Shown in pieces: positions 41,975 through 51,252 of a stretch of DNA of 64,000 nt. The DNA is taken from NCBI GenBank assembly GCA_002699125.1, contig PABI01000060.1:62001-126000 (forward strand), written 5' to 3'. The notes beneath the pieces were generated by a model that ran no database searches, was not told the origin of the DNA, and saw only the letters and a program-made list of their open reading frames with translations. Every line of letters starts with the position of its first letter. Within the stretch, counting starts at the first letter, position 1. This DNA comes from Anaerolineaceae bacterium (GTDB lineage Bacteria; Chloroflexota; Anaerolineae; Promineifilales; Promineifilaceae). Both the position numbers and the translations under genes were made by a program.

Positions 41975-42466
41975 TCATTTTGAGCGTTTCCGGGGAGTAA
42001 CCGCCATAATCCGGTAACGAATTTCGCCGGCGGGGGCGTGAACGATGATTTCGTCTCCGACCTGGTGATCAAGTAAAGCTTTTCCCAGCGGCGATTCGTT
42101 GGAGATGAACCCGTGACCGGGATCGGCTTCTGCTTTGCCGACGATGGTATACTGCTCGGTTTCGCCGTCGTTGGTTTGCACGGTGACGGTTTCGCCGATG
42201 TTGACAATGTTGTCTTCGTTGCCCGGTTCAATGATCTGGGCGTGATCGATCATATGTTGCAGTTCCTGGATACGGCCGTCAATAAAGGCCAACTCCTCCT
42301 CAACCAACATATATTCCGTCTGGTCCATCCAATCGCCGTCCCCTTTGGCTTCTTGCATCTCTTCAACTGTTTGGGGACGTTTTACCGTTTGCAGCTGTGT
42401 TAACTCTTCTTGCAGTTCAACCAGACCTTTTTTTGTCACATAAATAGGCTTGTCATCAACCATCAT
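41975..42466 (-). CDS. greA: GreA-type transcription elongation factor
   Basis: A 163-residue GreA/GreB family protein with an N-terminal coiled coil (~10-80, GLVELQEELTQLQTVKRP, GDGDWMDQTEYMLVEEEL) and a C-terminal FKBP-like domain (VQTNDGETEQYTIVG, SPLGKALLDHQVGDEI). It rescues backtracked RNA polymerase by stimulating transcript cleavage. The start at ATG 42466 follows GGAAGG. It begins one base after the stop of the universal stress protein gene, so the two are co-translated in an operon with the small basic protein. Confidence 0.92.
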   Translation of the reverse strand: MMVDDKPIYVTKKGLVELQEELTQLQTVKRPQTVEEMQEAKGDGDWMDQTEYMLVEEELAFIDGRIQELQHMIDHAQIIEPGNEDNIVNIGETVTVQTNDGETEQYTIVGKAEADPGHGFISNESPLGKALLDHQVGDEIIVHAPAGEIRYRIMAVTPRKRSK

Positions 42467-42467
42467 C

Positions 42468-42968
42468 TTACACCTTCCCGGTTTTGCCGGTTGGTACCTC
42501 GCGTGAGGCATCCTCTTCTGCCGGTACACGAACGAGCATAATGGGAACGTGAGCATGGCGCAAAACTTTGTCGGCCACACTGCCAAACACCCAGCGCATC
42601 AGGCCGCCACGTCCATGGGTGCTCATCACAATTGTGTCTGCCTCAAAATCGTCAACGGCCGTTAAAATTGCCTCTGCTGGTGATTTGCCCATTACAATTT
42701 GCACATTCACCTGGATGCCGGCGCGCTGCAGCTCTTGCCGTTTGGCTTCCATGTAGCTGGTTGCCTCTCGTTTCATCTCCTGGTTCAGGCTGTTCAGATC
42801 GCTGTAAGTGCCAGAACTATCGTGCCCAAAGCCAACAACATAGGGTAGGGCAACAACCTGGAGCAGCGTAATGCTGCTTTCAAATTGAGCGGCAATTGAT
42901 TTGGCCATTGGCAGAGCCAACTCGGCCAATTTTGACCCATCCAGGGGAACTAACAAATGTTTAAACAT
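42468..42968 (-). CDS. Universal stress protein (UspA family)
   Basis: A 166-residue Usp domain: HLLVPLDGSKLAELAL at the start and the nucleotide-binding pattern STHGRGGLMRWVFGSVADKV near the end, which places it in the ATP-binding subgroup. It is followed one base later by greA, and a small basic protein gene lies upstream. Confidence 0.93.
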   Translation of the reverse strand: MFKHLLVPLDGSKLAELALPMAKSIAAQFESSITLLQVVALPYVVGFGHDSSGTYSDLNSLNQEMKREATSYMEAKRQELQRAGIQVNVQIVMGKSPAEAILTAVDDFEADTIVMSTHGRGGLMRWVFGSVADKVLRHAHVPIMLVRVPAEEDASREVPTGKTGKV

Positions 42969-42990
42969 TATTTACCTCAAAAGTTAATAT

Positions 42991-43155
42991 TTATCGATCT
43001 CGCTTGCCCTGCTTCTGCCGGGACTTTTTCTTCTTTTGCTCCGCTTTGTTTCGCTTTTTCGCTTTGGCTTTTTCTGCCTTATGTTTGTGAACACGTTCTT
43101 TCTTTTTCCGAATGCGCCGCGGCGTTTTCTTGAGCGAATCATCCTCGTTACTCAT
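42991..43155 (-). CDS. Very basic small protein (54 aa)
   Basis: A 54-residue protein that is mostly Lys, Arg, Gln and Glu (KTPRRIRKKKERVHKHK, KAKKRNKAEQKKKKSRQ). TAAGGAGG precedes the ATG at six bases. It may bind nucleic acid or ribosomes, as such lysine-rich proteins often do. It heads the operon with usp and greA, 22 bases upstream of usp. Confidence 0.7.
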   Translation of the reverse strand: MSNEDDSLKKTPRRIRKKKERVHKHKAEKAKAKKRNKAEQKKKKSRQKQGKRDR

Positions 43156-43411
43156 TGTGTGCCTCCTTATACCAGTGACACTATCCCAGTCGCCATAGAA
43201 TTTGATTTAATCAGGCAGCGTTTACCATGGCCCGATAAATCCAACGTGTCTTAACGGGCAATGTACCCATCTTTGGGCAAGAACAGAAGTAACAAAGGGA
43301 ATCAAAACAGGATGATAAAAATCACCACTCGCTTCCAACTTTTTGCCTTTTACTTCTCACTTATCATTGAATTGAGTTGCCCGGAATGCCACGTCAAACT
43401 ATCATTCCTAC

Positions 43412-45436
43412 ATGGTTATTTTGCAGGCAAATGAACTGGCCCATTCATTTGGGGCCGATGATTTATTTGAGGATGTTTCGCTACTGCTGCACGCCAAGGA
43501 TCGGGTAGGGCTGGTTGGTCCTAACGGCGTGGGCAAGACGACGCTGCTGCTTATTTTGGCCGGGCTGCTGGAGCCAACTGGCGGCACCGTTAAGCGCGAA
43601 GAAGATCTGACGCTGGGCTATTTGCGGCAAGAGGCGGTGCTGACATTTGCCGGGCAAGAGAACACCGTCTACGAAGAGATGCTCTCCGTTTTTGCCAACT
43701 TGCGTGGGCAGGAAGCGCGGCTGCGGGAGCTGGAAGCAAAAATGGAAGCGGGCGAGATGGGGGAGGAGGTGTTGGATGAATACGGCCGTATCCAAACCCT
43801 CTACGAACACGGCGGCGGCTACGACTACCAGCACGACATCAAGCGCGTTTTACATGGGTTGGGGTTTGAGGCGGAGCAGTGGGATGTGCCGCTGGAACAC
43901 CTGAGCGGCGGGCAGAAAACCCGCATCTTGTTGGGGCGGCTGCTCCTGGAAAAGCCCGATTTGCTCATCCTCGACGAGCCAACCAACCATCTGGATACCA
44001 GTGCCATCGAATGGCTGGAAAAAACGCTGCGCACCTGGGAAGGTTCCCTCATCATCGTCAGCCACGATCGCTACTTTTTGGACCGTGTGGTCAACCAGGT
44101 GTGGGCGATGGGGCCTTCGGCCTTGAAGAGCTACAAAGGCAACTACAGCACCTACGTCCAGCAGCGTGAAATCGAGTGGCAGCATGAAGAAACGGTGTTC
44201 AACAACGAGATGGCCCGCATGGAAGCGGAGCTGGAATTCATCCGTAAAAACATTGCCGGGGGCAAAACTGACATTGCCAAAGGCAAGCTGAAGCGGCTCA
44301 CCCGCGACCTTGTGCTCATTGAAGAAGTGGGGCTGCTGGGGATGCAGGGCAAAAACTGGCTGCAAATTGGCGAGCGGGTACGCACCTTCACCGTTAACGA
44401 GGCGGCCCAACGCCTTAAAGAGCTGCCCACGCCCGCCAGCCGCATGCCCAAACTCAAAATCAAGCTCAAGCCGGAGCAGCGCGGCAGCCGCTTTGTCCTG
44501 CGCACCAAGAAGCTGCGCATTGGCTACCCGGACAACGTCTTGTTTGACTGTGACGACATCAACCTGGAGCGGCTGGACTGCGTGGCCCTGATTGGTCCCA
44601 ACGGCAGCGGCAAAAGCACCTTTTTGCGCACGCTCATGGGTGAAATTCCACCGCTGCGAGGCAAAATTCGCCTGGGGGATGGACTGATCCTGGGCTACTT
44701 TGCCCAGGGACATGAACAGCTAGACGTGAACCGGCGCGTGCTGGATGAGGTGCTGGCCCACAAACCGATGTCGCCGGAAGAAGCGCGCAACTATTTAGGG
44801 CAATACCTGTTCCGCGGTGATGAGGTGTTTAAGCAGGTGGGCGCTCTCAGCGGCGGCGAGCGCGGGCGATTGGCGCTGGCGCTACTGGCACTGGACGAAG
44901 CCAACTTCCTGCTGCTGGATGAGCCGACCAACCACCTGGACATCCCTTCGCAGGAAGCGCTGCAAGCCGTCCTGGAGCAGTTTGACGGCACGATTGTGTT
45001 GGTGAGCCATGATCGCTACCTGGTAGACCGGTTGGCCACGCAAATCTGGGAACTGCGCGAGGAACATTTGCACATTTTTGAAGGCACCTACCAGGAATTC
45101 CTGGCAACCAAAGAAGGCGGCGAATCGGCCATCACCACCGTTTCCTCTAAAGTGGCCTTGCCTACAAAAGATAAGGAACTGCCGCCGGTAAATCTGGACT
45201 GGATTGAGGACGTGGTGGATCCACTGCATTTCACCGCCGAAGATCGCCGGGAACGCAGCCGCCGCATCCGCGAGCTTACCGAGCAAATCGAGGAAACCGA
45301 AGGCTGGCTGGCGCAGCTCACCTTCCAGTTGGCCCGGGCCACAGGGGCGCGCAAAGAAGAACTGGAACGGGAAACGGCCGTTGCCCAAGCCGAACTCAAT
45401 GCCCTCTCCACCGAGCTGGATGAGCTCATGGCCTGA
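43412..45436 (+). CDS. ABC-F family ATP-binding protein (translation-associated)
   Basis: A 674-residue protein with two ABC domains (Walker A GPNGVGKTT and GPNGSGKST; signatures LSGGQKTRILL and LSGGERGRLAL) and no membrane part. A linker between them matches the ABC-F P-site tRNA interaction motif region, and a C-terminal coiled coil (~600-670) is as in Uup. It probably acts at the ribosome (Uup/EttA-like). The ATG at 43412 is close to an AT-rich 250-bp gap with no gene. Confidence 0.93.
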   Translation: MVILQANELAHSFGADDLFEDVSLLLHAKDRVGLVGPNGVGKTTLLLILAGLLEPTGGTVKREEDLTLGYLRQEAVLTFAGQENTVYEEMLSVFANLRGQEARLRELEAKMEAGEMGEEVLDEYGRIQTLYEHGGGYDYQHDIKRVLHGLGFEAEQWDVPLEHLSGGQKTRILLGRLLLEKPDLLILDEPTNHLDTSAIEWLEKTLRTWEGSLIIVSHDRYFLDRVVNQVWAMGPSALKSYKGNYSTYVQQREIEWQHEETVFNNEMARMEAELEFIRKNIAGGKTDIAKGKLKRLTRDLVLIEEVGLLGMQGKNWLQIGERVRTFTVNEAAQRLKELPTPASRMPKLKIKLKPEQRGSRFVLRTKKLRIGYPDNVLFDCDDINLERLDCVALIGPNGSGKSTFLRTLMGEIPPLRGKIRLGDGLILGYFAQGHEQLDVNRRVLDEVLAHKPMSPEEARNYLGQYLFRGDEVFKQVGALSGGERGRLALALLALDEANFLLLDEPTNHLDIPSQEALQAVLEQFDGTIVLVSHDRYLVDRLATQIWELREEHLHIFEGTYQEFLATKEGGESAITTVSSKVALPTKDKELPPVNLDWIEDVVDPLHFTAEDRRERSRRIRELTEQIEETEGWLAQLTFQLARATGARKEELERETAVAQAELNALSTELDELMA

Positions 45437-45494
45437 TTCAGGTTCCGCTACCCAGGTTTTGTGCTGACCAGAAGCAAGCCGAGAGTAGCGATTC

Positions 45495-46109
45495 TCAATT
45501 TGTGGTGCCAATAACAACATTCACAATTGCCGAGCGCGTTATCGGACTAATTTGAGAAAAATCATTTATTTTTGTAGGAACTTGAGCCCGGTTTAGTTCA
45601 CTGACAATTGCAACCAGGGAAATCGTATCACCCGGTTCCGGTTTGTTGTCAGTATCGCCAATCCATGCGATGCCTGACCATTGACCATCTGTATTCATTG
45701 TAACAGCTGGCTGGATCCACCATCCTTCAGCAAACGGGTCAGCTGGGTGTAGCAAAACAAATACGTTCCAATCAGAATTATCTGCAATGCGTTTAGACGT
45801 TCCGGTGACTTGAAAAGACCCAGAGCCAGTTTCTATAATTGTGACCTCAATGCTCATACCCTCCCCAGGATTGCTAAAATTGATTTCGGGGCCTGGGGTG
45901 AGCAGATTAACAAGAAGCGATGCAACCACAAACGTGGCAACTCCCGCTATGCCGGCTGCAATCCAGCCCCAATAAATCCGATACTCTTTTTCGGGTTTAT
46001 TAGCGATGCCTGGATTATCAACCTTTCGTTTGGCGATAATTGCAACGATAATGGCAAAAATACCCGATATGACATTACCCAGAACGGTTGGTGCTAGAAA
46101 ATTTTCCAC
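45495..46109 (-). CDS. Hypothetical membrane-anchored protein (204 aa)
   Basis: The protein has two N-terminal membrane segments (VISGIFAIIVAIIAK and WIAAGIAGVATFVVASLLV) and a beta-rich extracytoplasmic domain (~75-204, GMSIEVTIIETGSGSFQVTGTSK, PAVTMNTDGQWSGIAWIG) with an Ig-like look. The start is GTG 46109, supported by GGAGG six bases upstream. It is a single gene convergent with the ABC-F gene. No family is assigned. Confidence 0.7.
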   Translation of the reverse strand: MENFLAPTVLGNVISGIFAIIVAIIAKRKVDNPGIANKPEKEYRIYWGWIAAGIAGVATFVVASLLVNLLTPGPEINFSNPGEGMSIEVTIIETGSGSFQVTGTSKRIADNSDWNVFVLLHPADPFAEGWWIQPAVTMNTDGQWSGIAWIGDTDNKPEPGDTISLVAIVSELNRAQVPTKINDFSQISPITRSAIVNVVIGTTN

Positions 46110-46186
46110 GATACCCTCCTTTTGTGTCTTGCTACGCAGGACTGAAGCAACCTCAAAAGGATGTTACCAATTCAAAGTTGTCATTG

Positions 46187-47404
46187 TCAATTCCGTTTGA
46201 AATTTTTCAGCCCCGGATAAACGGGCATTACAGCCAGGCCCGGCCATTCCTTCTGTAAAATGCGCAGATAAGATTCCAGCGTTTCAGCAATGGCAAGCTG
46301 ATGATTGGTTTCATGGGCAAATTGGATGAAGCTTTGATAGAGGGTCATTACTCTGGCGCGGGTCCTTTGTGCTGATTCGGTCGTTAAGCCCATTTTTTCA
46401 TTGGCCAAGGCCTCATCGCCAATGGCAAAGCGTTCCTTGAAATAATTAGGCCAGATGCCAATCCAGCGGCTGAGCGCCCAATGGGCACAGGCATCAACCA
46501 GCGCTTTGGCAAAAAATGACTCATCACTGATTTGGGGAAGCACCTCAGTTATTTCCTGTTGGTAAGCATGTTCAAGCTGATGGGCAAATTCAGACGGTAC
46601 ACTTTGTACCTGTCCCGTATGCGGAAACCCCAAACGGGCCGAAACCACATCCAGCAGCCCATGATGGTAGGCACCAAATTCATAATCAAGCAGCTGCACA
46701 GTGCCATTCAGGTACAAAAAGTTGTGTGGTCCGGCATCGGCATGAATGAAGCTGCGAAACGGCGTGGGGCCATGAATGGCTTGCTCTAACTCTTGCAGCG
46801 CCTCCCAAAAACCGGCGGCCGGCTGGAAGTGTAGCGTCTCAAAGCATTCTTCAAAACGCGCCGCTTTTTCCCGGAAATCGAGGGTTGAATCGGACAGGGG
46901 GGAGGCGGCATTTAAGCGGAATTGGATGGCGGTGAATGTGCTCTCACGGCCGTATGCTGCTGCCTGCATTTTGCCTAAAAATGTGCCGATAGCCGTCAGC
47001 CCTTTTTGTGCCGCCTCTCGATCATCACTACGGAGCAGATCTAATACTGTTGGGTGTTTGCCAAAGTCCTCAAGGATAATGAAATTATTGTCCCGGCTGC
47101 TGGCTAAAAGACGCGGCCCATAACTGGCCTGACCCGAAAGATTTGTGAGAAATTCCAGGCTGGCCCACTCGTTGAGAAAGCGGTGTGACTCGCTGCTGGG
47201 GCTGCCTGGGTTGTTAAATTTGGTGGTTGTGACCTGCTTAAGAATGACAGATGGGGGAAAGTCAGTCAGCGATGACTCTAGCTGGCAGCGCAGGACCACA
47301 TTTTCACTGCTCAACTTTTCCGGATTGACCAACTTTATGGCGTGTCCTGTCGCTGCGGTGAGTAAGCCTTCCGCCAGTGGGATGAGATCGGTTTCGTTTG
47401 TCAT
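46187..47404 (-). CDS. Aminoglycoside-phosphotransferase-like kinase (APH family)
   Basis: A 405-residue APH/choline-kinase-fold protein: the catalytic loop IHADAGPHNFLYL (HxDxxxxN) is followed by LLDYEFGAYHHGLLDV with the metal-binding aspartate. The N-lobe lysine region is VILKQVTTT. The substrate is unknown, and a resistance role is not implied. ATG 47404 is used; TTG 47407 is one codon longer. Confidence 0.88.
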   Translation of the reverse strand: MTNETDLIPLAEGLLTAATGHAIKLVNPEKLSSENVVLRCQLESSLTDFPPSVILKQVTTTKFNNPGSPSSESHRFLNEWASLEFLTNLSGQASYGPRLLASSRDNNFIILEDFGKHPTVLDLLRSDDREAAQKGLTAIGTFLGKMQAAAYGRESTFTAIQFRLNAASPLSDSTLDFREKAARFEECFETLHFQPAAGFWEALQELEQAIHGPTPFRSFIHADAGPHNFLYLNGTVQLLDYEFGAYHHGLLDVVSARLGFPHTGQVQSVPSEFAHQLEHAYQQEITEVLPQISDESFFAKALVDACAHWALSRWIGIWPNYFKERFAIGDEALANEKMGLTTESAQRTRARVMTLYQSFIQFAHETNHQLAIAETLESYLRILQKEWPGLAVMPVYPGLKNFKRN

Positions 47405-47518
47405 CAATTGCCTGTTTGACCTGGTAACGTGCCGGGAGAACTATAGCATAAAGTGCCGGTTTTAGGGGATACGTGGGGAAGAAACGGCCGTTGCCCAAAC
47501 GACCCTGATGACTTAAGT

Positions 47519-47724
47519 TCAGGAATCCATCAATGCTTGTAGCTCTGAAAAGTTGGCAACTTCTGGATCGAAAACTGAACGGAGTCGATTTCTGATACGC
47601 CAATCATGGAGATCGTCATTTGTTCAACAGGAAACTGGAGAAATAGCTCGTTGATGAAATCCGAGCCAATTTCTGGAGCGTAGCGTTTTGCCAGGGCACT
47701 GGCATCAAAAAAGACCCAAACCAA
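47519..47724 (-). pseudogene. Broken PIN-domain toxin (VapC-like)
   Basis: The first ~45 codons (TTG start, VWVFFDASALAKRYAPEIG, with the PIN aspartate D8 and a following MIGVSEI motif) are intact, but the centre of a normal ~135-residue PIN domain is missing. The frame then stops early, while the +1 frame continues as RNRLRSVFDPEVANFSEL and ends QALMDS-stop, which looks like a PIN C-terminus. A deletion with frameshift is the simplest explanation. The ribosome site GGAGG lies in the end of the antitoxin-like gene, as in type II pairs. Confidence 0.72.
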
Positions 47725-47727
47725 GAA

Positions 47728-48036
47728 TTATTCCTCCCGCATTGCAATGATGCTTTGGCTTAGCTCGTTTTTGTCGAGTCCGGCTTCGCGCATTTTTTGC
47801 TGTAGTGCTTCGGCACCAATAGGCTGGCCTTGAATGTCTAAATCAGAGAGAAGTCTGGCGAATTGCTCTTTGAGCGCTGTTTTATCAACCCATTTGTAGG
47901 TAACGGCCGTTTCGCGCAGCGTATTTTTGGCAGGTTGCTGGGGCAACGCCTCTAGCTCTTTGCGAATAGCGGCAATTTCCGCTTCAAGGTGGCTCAGTTT
48001 GGCGGATAATTTTTGGATGTCTGCCTGTTGGTACAT
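47728..48036 (-). CDS. Antitoxin-like coiled-coil protein (102 aa)
   Basis: A 102-residue acidic protein with a coiled coil (~5-40, KLSHLEAEIAAIRKELEAL) and a helical C-terminus. It is encoded immediately upstream of the broken PIN toxin, with the toxin ribosome site inside its stop region. It fits the antitoxin slot of a type II module, although I recognise no DNA-binding family. It is intact, in contrast to its toxin. Confidence 0.65.
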   Translation of the reverse strand: MYQQADIQKLSAKLSHLEAEIAAIRKELEALPQQPAKNTLRETAVTYKWVDKTALKEQFARLLSDLDIQGQPIGAEALQQKMREAGLDKNELSQSIIAMREE

Positions 48037-48437
48037 GGTTCCTCAACTCCCGATTCTTCAGATGGTGCAGTTTACCAATGTTGTTGCGGCTCTGTCAATT
48101 TATGTTGTGGCGAAGTAGTTTGGGGGGACAGCCGTTTCCCCATACGAATCATCCAAGTTTGTCATTTCGACCCCTTCGGCTCTGCTCGGGGCAGGCTACG
48201 GGAGAAATCCCTCAAGTCATTCTCTGGCTCAAAGTTTGCCAGGTTTAGAAAGATTTCTCGCCAAAAAGCGGCTCGAAATGACAGGTCAAGGTTGCAAGTT
48301 TTGCCTGAATTCAATTTTGAGAGAGAAGGTCATGTGATAGACATGCCGACCTTCGCATAATCAGTAAGTAGCGATCTGTCTTCCTGCCACTCATCTGGCA
48401 TAAAAGATGCAGTGGCTCTGCCAATTTAATGGGTGGC
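48037..48437. other. Intergenic region with a long GTCATTTCGA inverted repeat
   Basis: No gene is supported. It contains the element described at 48161-48282 and a single-arm copy of the TTCGGC...GGCAGGCT element. Confidence 0.5.
48161..48282. repeat. Long inverted repeat GTCATTTCGA ... TCGAAATGAC
   Basis: GTCATTTCGACC at the left end pairs with GCTCGAAATGAC at the right, and GGGAGAAATC with GATTTCTCGCC inside, around ~40 bases. The left arm also contains CCTTCGGCTCTGCTCGGGG, similar to the TTCGGCAGGCTCAG element. It looks like a MITE-like hairpin without an ORF. Confidence 0.7.
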
Positions 48438-49532
48438 TTATAAAACATTTGCTTCTATTTTTGAACGAAGATTAGGATGCGCTACTTCTAATGCTAGATC
48501 AATTATTTGTTGAATGTTGCTTCTGCTGTAATTTGTTCCTAACCACCAACCCGGTACCACTTCAACCGAATGCTCATCGGCTAAATCTGGGCGACCAGGG
48601 TACAAATCTTCTCGAACTCTGGCTATATATCTCCGCTTTTTCCCGTGTTTTCGAGAGGCAAATCTTTCAAGAAATGTGTCATCCTCGTCTGCCAAGAGCT
48701 GCAATAATTGAGTCATTACATCTCTAGCTGACGAAGCAGAGTAAGTCTTTTGCTTAAATTTGAAAGAATATTTGTTTCTAGTAGCGGTGGCTTTTCGTTC
48801 CTTAGCTTTGCGGTTTGATTCGCGCGGGTAATTGGTAATTTCAGGAACTTTAGTAGTCGGAGAAGCTTTTCCTGCCATTGCAAGCAAAAATCTACTACAA
48901 AGTTCCAAATCTGGTTTGTATCCACAAAGGTCTTCAACTTTGTCAGATAGTAGTTCAACGAGGAGTGAATCCTGTTCTTCTAGAAGCGTGCTCCAGGCTT
49001 TAGGTAAAACGGCTTTTATTTCTCTGTCTCTTGCTACATTCTGATAATCCGACCTGGCTGATTTAAGTGCATCCCCTGAACATACGGCCGTATAACTAAG
49101 ATACCTTTCCAGCCTGCTTACAGCTTCATCAACATCACGTTCTAAAAGGTTTAATTTGTATACTCTTCTTTCATCATATCGTCCTTGCTCGCCTGGGAGG
49201 TAAAAGCTCCACTCTTCCCCATCGGTCAAAATCGCCATTGGAACGCCTAAATGGAACGCATATTCAAAAAGCTGCTTATCTGCCCCATCAGAAAGCCCAA
49301 CCTTCTTGACCTCAACAAATACTGATGGTCGATTCGCCGGATGACAAAGAGCATAGTCTACCCGCCTTGCCTCAACAGTAAATTCTGGCGTAACGACCGA
49401 TGTATTGAAAATAGGCCAACCGAGTTCATGAAGGATGGGCAAGAGAATGCCTTGTGAAACTGCTGCTTCTGAGATATAGCTTCCCTGTCGTAATCCCTCT
49501 CTAACAACTTTGATTTGGGTTCGAATAGTCAC
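48438..49532 (-). CDS. Orphan HsdR-N-like PD-(D/E)xK nuclease domain protein
   Basis: The N-terminal ~150 residues match the HsdR_N / type I restriction R-subunit nuclease region: ISEAAVSQGILLPILHELGW, VDYALCHPANRPSVFVEVKK (the D...E-x-K catalytic pattern) and LFEYAFHLGVPMAILTDGEEW. There is no helicase. Residues ~230-365 are basic, with no known motif. GTG 49532 has AAAGGA upstream and gives the family-like start; ATG 49583 is the alternative. The gene is AT-richer than its surroundings and no methylase or specificity subunit is near. Confidence 0.8.
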   Translation of the reverse strand: MTIRTQIKVVREGLRQGSYISEAAVSQGILLPILHELGWPIFNTSVVTPEFTVEARRVDYALCHPANRPSVFVEVKKVGLSDGADKQLFEYAFHLGVPMAILTDGEEWSFYLPGEQGRYDERRVYKLNLLERDVDEAVSRLERYLSYTAVCSGDALKSARSDYQNVARDREIKAVLPKAWSTLLEEQDSLLVELLSDKVEDLCGYKPDLELCSRFLLAMAGKASPTTKVPEITNYPRESNRKAKERKATATRNKYSFKFKQKTYSASSARDVMTQLLQLLADEDDTFLERFASRKHGKKRRYIARVREDLYPGRPDLADEHSVEVVPGWWLGTNYSRSNIQQIIDLALEVAHPNLRSKIEANVL

Positions 49533-49725
49533 ATTGAATCCTTTTGAGCTTGGCTGGAATTCTTGAATCTTAGCAAGTAACATGTTGTATTGTCAATTTA
49601 CATTATATGTACAAAGTTTTCTGCTTTTGTTGCTTTCGTGGCAGAATTATCGGTCTGTTCATAGACATTGTGACGCGGTGCGTTGATACTGTGGGGTGTG
49701 CTTCGTTAGCCCAAGGAGGTTGTAA

Positions 49726-51243
49726 ATGAATGCTTTGCGAGGCAAATTCCAACTAGTTCTTCCCTTTGTGCTTGGTCTAAGTTTGTTTGTGCTTTTGCTG
49801 CTGGTGGCGCAGTCTCCTTCGGAGCCGTCGGCGGCTTTGCAGGTTGGGGAGACGCCGGAACCGGTGGCTTACCTGCCCCTCATCCTGCGCCAGGACCAGA
49901 ATCCGCCGGTGACGCCCACGCCCATCACCCCCACACCGCCTCCCGTAGAACCGGGCGCACCCTGGATTGAGCATGGTACCATCACGATTCCGTCGTACCA
50001 GTACGACCACTCCGACTGCCTTGTGACGTTACCATCGGACCACATTGCTTACCCCTATCCAGGCATTAACCACGACTGCGTTTTGCAAAAACCGCTGATT
50101 GACCGCCAGTTGAATGCTGTCACGCTGCACAACGGCTATGTGGCCGTCACTGTTTTGCCGGCGTTGGGTGGGCGGCTTTACCGCTGGCAGGATAAGGTGA
50201 CGGGCCGCCAACTGCTGTACGCCAATCCGGTGCTGAAGCCGACGGCCTGGGGCTGGCGCGGCTGGTGGCTGGCCAGCGGCGGCATCGAGTGGGCCTTCCC
50301 CACCGATGAGCACGGCCTGAACGAATACCGTCCCTGGGATCACACAACGGCGGTGCTGAGCGACACGGTGTCCATCACCGTGAGCGACGTGGAGGACAAA
50401 ACGGGGATGACGGTGGGCGTGACGATTACGCTGGACGCCGACCACACGTATATGACGCTGGACCCGTTTGTGGTGAACAACACGGCCGTTTCCCACAATT
50501 ACCAATACTGGCTCAACGCCATGATCGCCCTCGGTGACAACACAACCAACGATCAGACCGAATTCATCGTGCCCGCCGCGCAGGTGCAGGTGCATTCCCG
50601 CGATGCCGGGGCCACCTACCTGCCGGAAGCGATGCAGTGGATGGACTGGCCGGAATATAACGGCCGTTTCTTCAACATCTACGGCACCTGGGACCATTAC
50701 CTGGGCTTCTTTGCCCCCACACTCAGCGCCGGATTCACCGGCGTCTACGACCACACGGCGCAGCAAGGCATCGTGCGCGTTTTTGACCAGGCGCAAATGC
50801 CCGGCCACAAATATTTTGGCCCGGCCAACCTCGGCTCCGGCTTGTGGACCAACGACGACAGCGTCTACGTGGAGATGTGGAGCAGCGGCGTGACGCCCGA
50901 CTTCTGGACCTACGTGCCGCTGGCCGCCGGGCAAAGCAAAACCTGGACGGAGCGCTGGTATCCGGTCAGCCATCTGGGCACGTTTGACATGGCCAACGCG
51001 TTTGGCGCGCTGCGGCTGGATGAAACGTCTACCGGGGCAGAGATTGGCTTGCAGGTAACGGCCGTTACCTCCGGCACCCTCTCACTATTGGTAGACGACG
51101 TCCCCACCGCCGGTTGGCCTGGCCCGTTTTTACCCGAGCAGCCGTTAGATTTGGTGTGGGAACGGCCGTCTGGCGTCGATGGCCCCATCACTCTCCAACT
51201 GTTGGATGAGCAGGATCAGGTTCTGCTGCAATTTGCGCCGTAA
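49726..51243 (+). CDS. DUF5107-domain secreted protein
   Basis: A 505-residue exported protein. It has an N-terminal signal segment (~8-30), then a YLPLILRQ motif seen in many Chloroflexota exported proteins, then a Pro/Thr linker. The main domain (~100-430) matches DUF5107 (VTVLPALGGRLYRWQDKVTGRQLLYANPVLKPTAWGWRGWW, GGIEWAFP), a beta-sandwich found in aldose-epimerase-like sugar-binding proteins. A C-terminal beta domain follows. It is probably carbohydrate-binding or -modifying at the cell surface. AAGGAGG precedes the ATG. Confidence 0.85.
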   Translation: MNALRGKFQLVLPFVLGLSLFVLLLLVAQSPSEPSAALQVGETPEPVAYLPLILRQDQNPPVTPTPITPTPPPVEPGAPWIEHGTITIPSYQYDHSDCLVTLPSDHIAYPYPGINHDCVLQKPLIDRQLNAVTLHNGYVAVTVLPALGGRLYRWQDKVTGRQLLYANPVLKPTAWGWRGWWLASGGIEWAFPTDEHGLNEYRPWDHTTAVLSDTVSITVSDVEDKTGMTVGVTITLDADHTYMTLDPFVVNNTAVSHNYQYWLNAMIALGDNTTNDQTEFIVPAAQVQVHSRDAGATYLPEAMQWMDWPEYNGRFFNIYGTWDHYLGFFAPTLSAGFTGVYDHTAQQGIVRVFDQAQMPGHKYFGPANLGSGLWTNDDSVYVEMWSSGVTPDFWTYVPLAAGQSKTWTERWYPVSHLGTFDMANAFGALRLDETSTGAEIGLQVTAVTSGTLSLLVDDVPTAGWPGPFLPEQPLDLVWERPSGVDGPITLQLLDEQDQVLLQFAP

Positions 51244-51252
51244 TTGAATTGG

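Noticed and set aside
50029..50973. Minus-strand frame of 314 codons inside the DUF5107 gene
   Set aside because: It is a GC-rich antisense frame; the plus-strand frame has a signal peptide, a ribosome site and a clear DUF5107 match.
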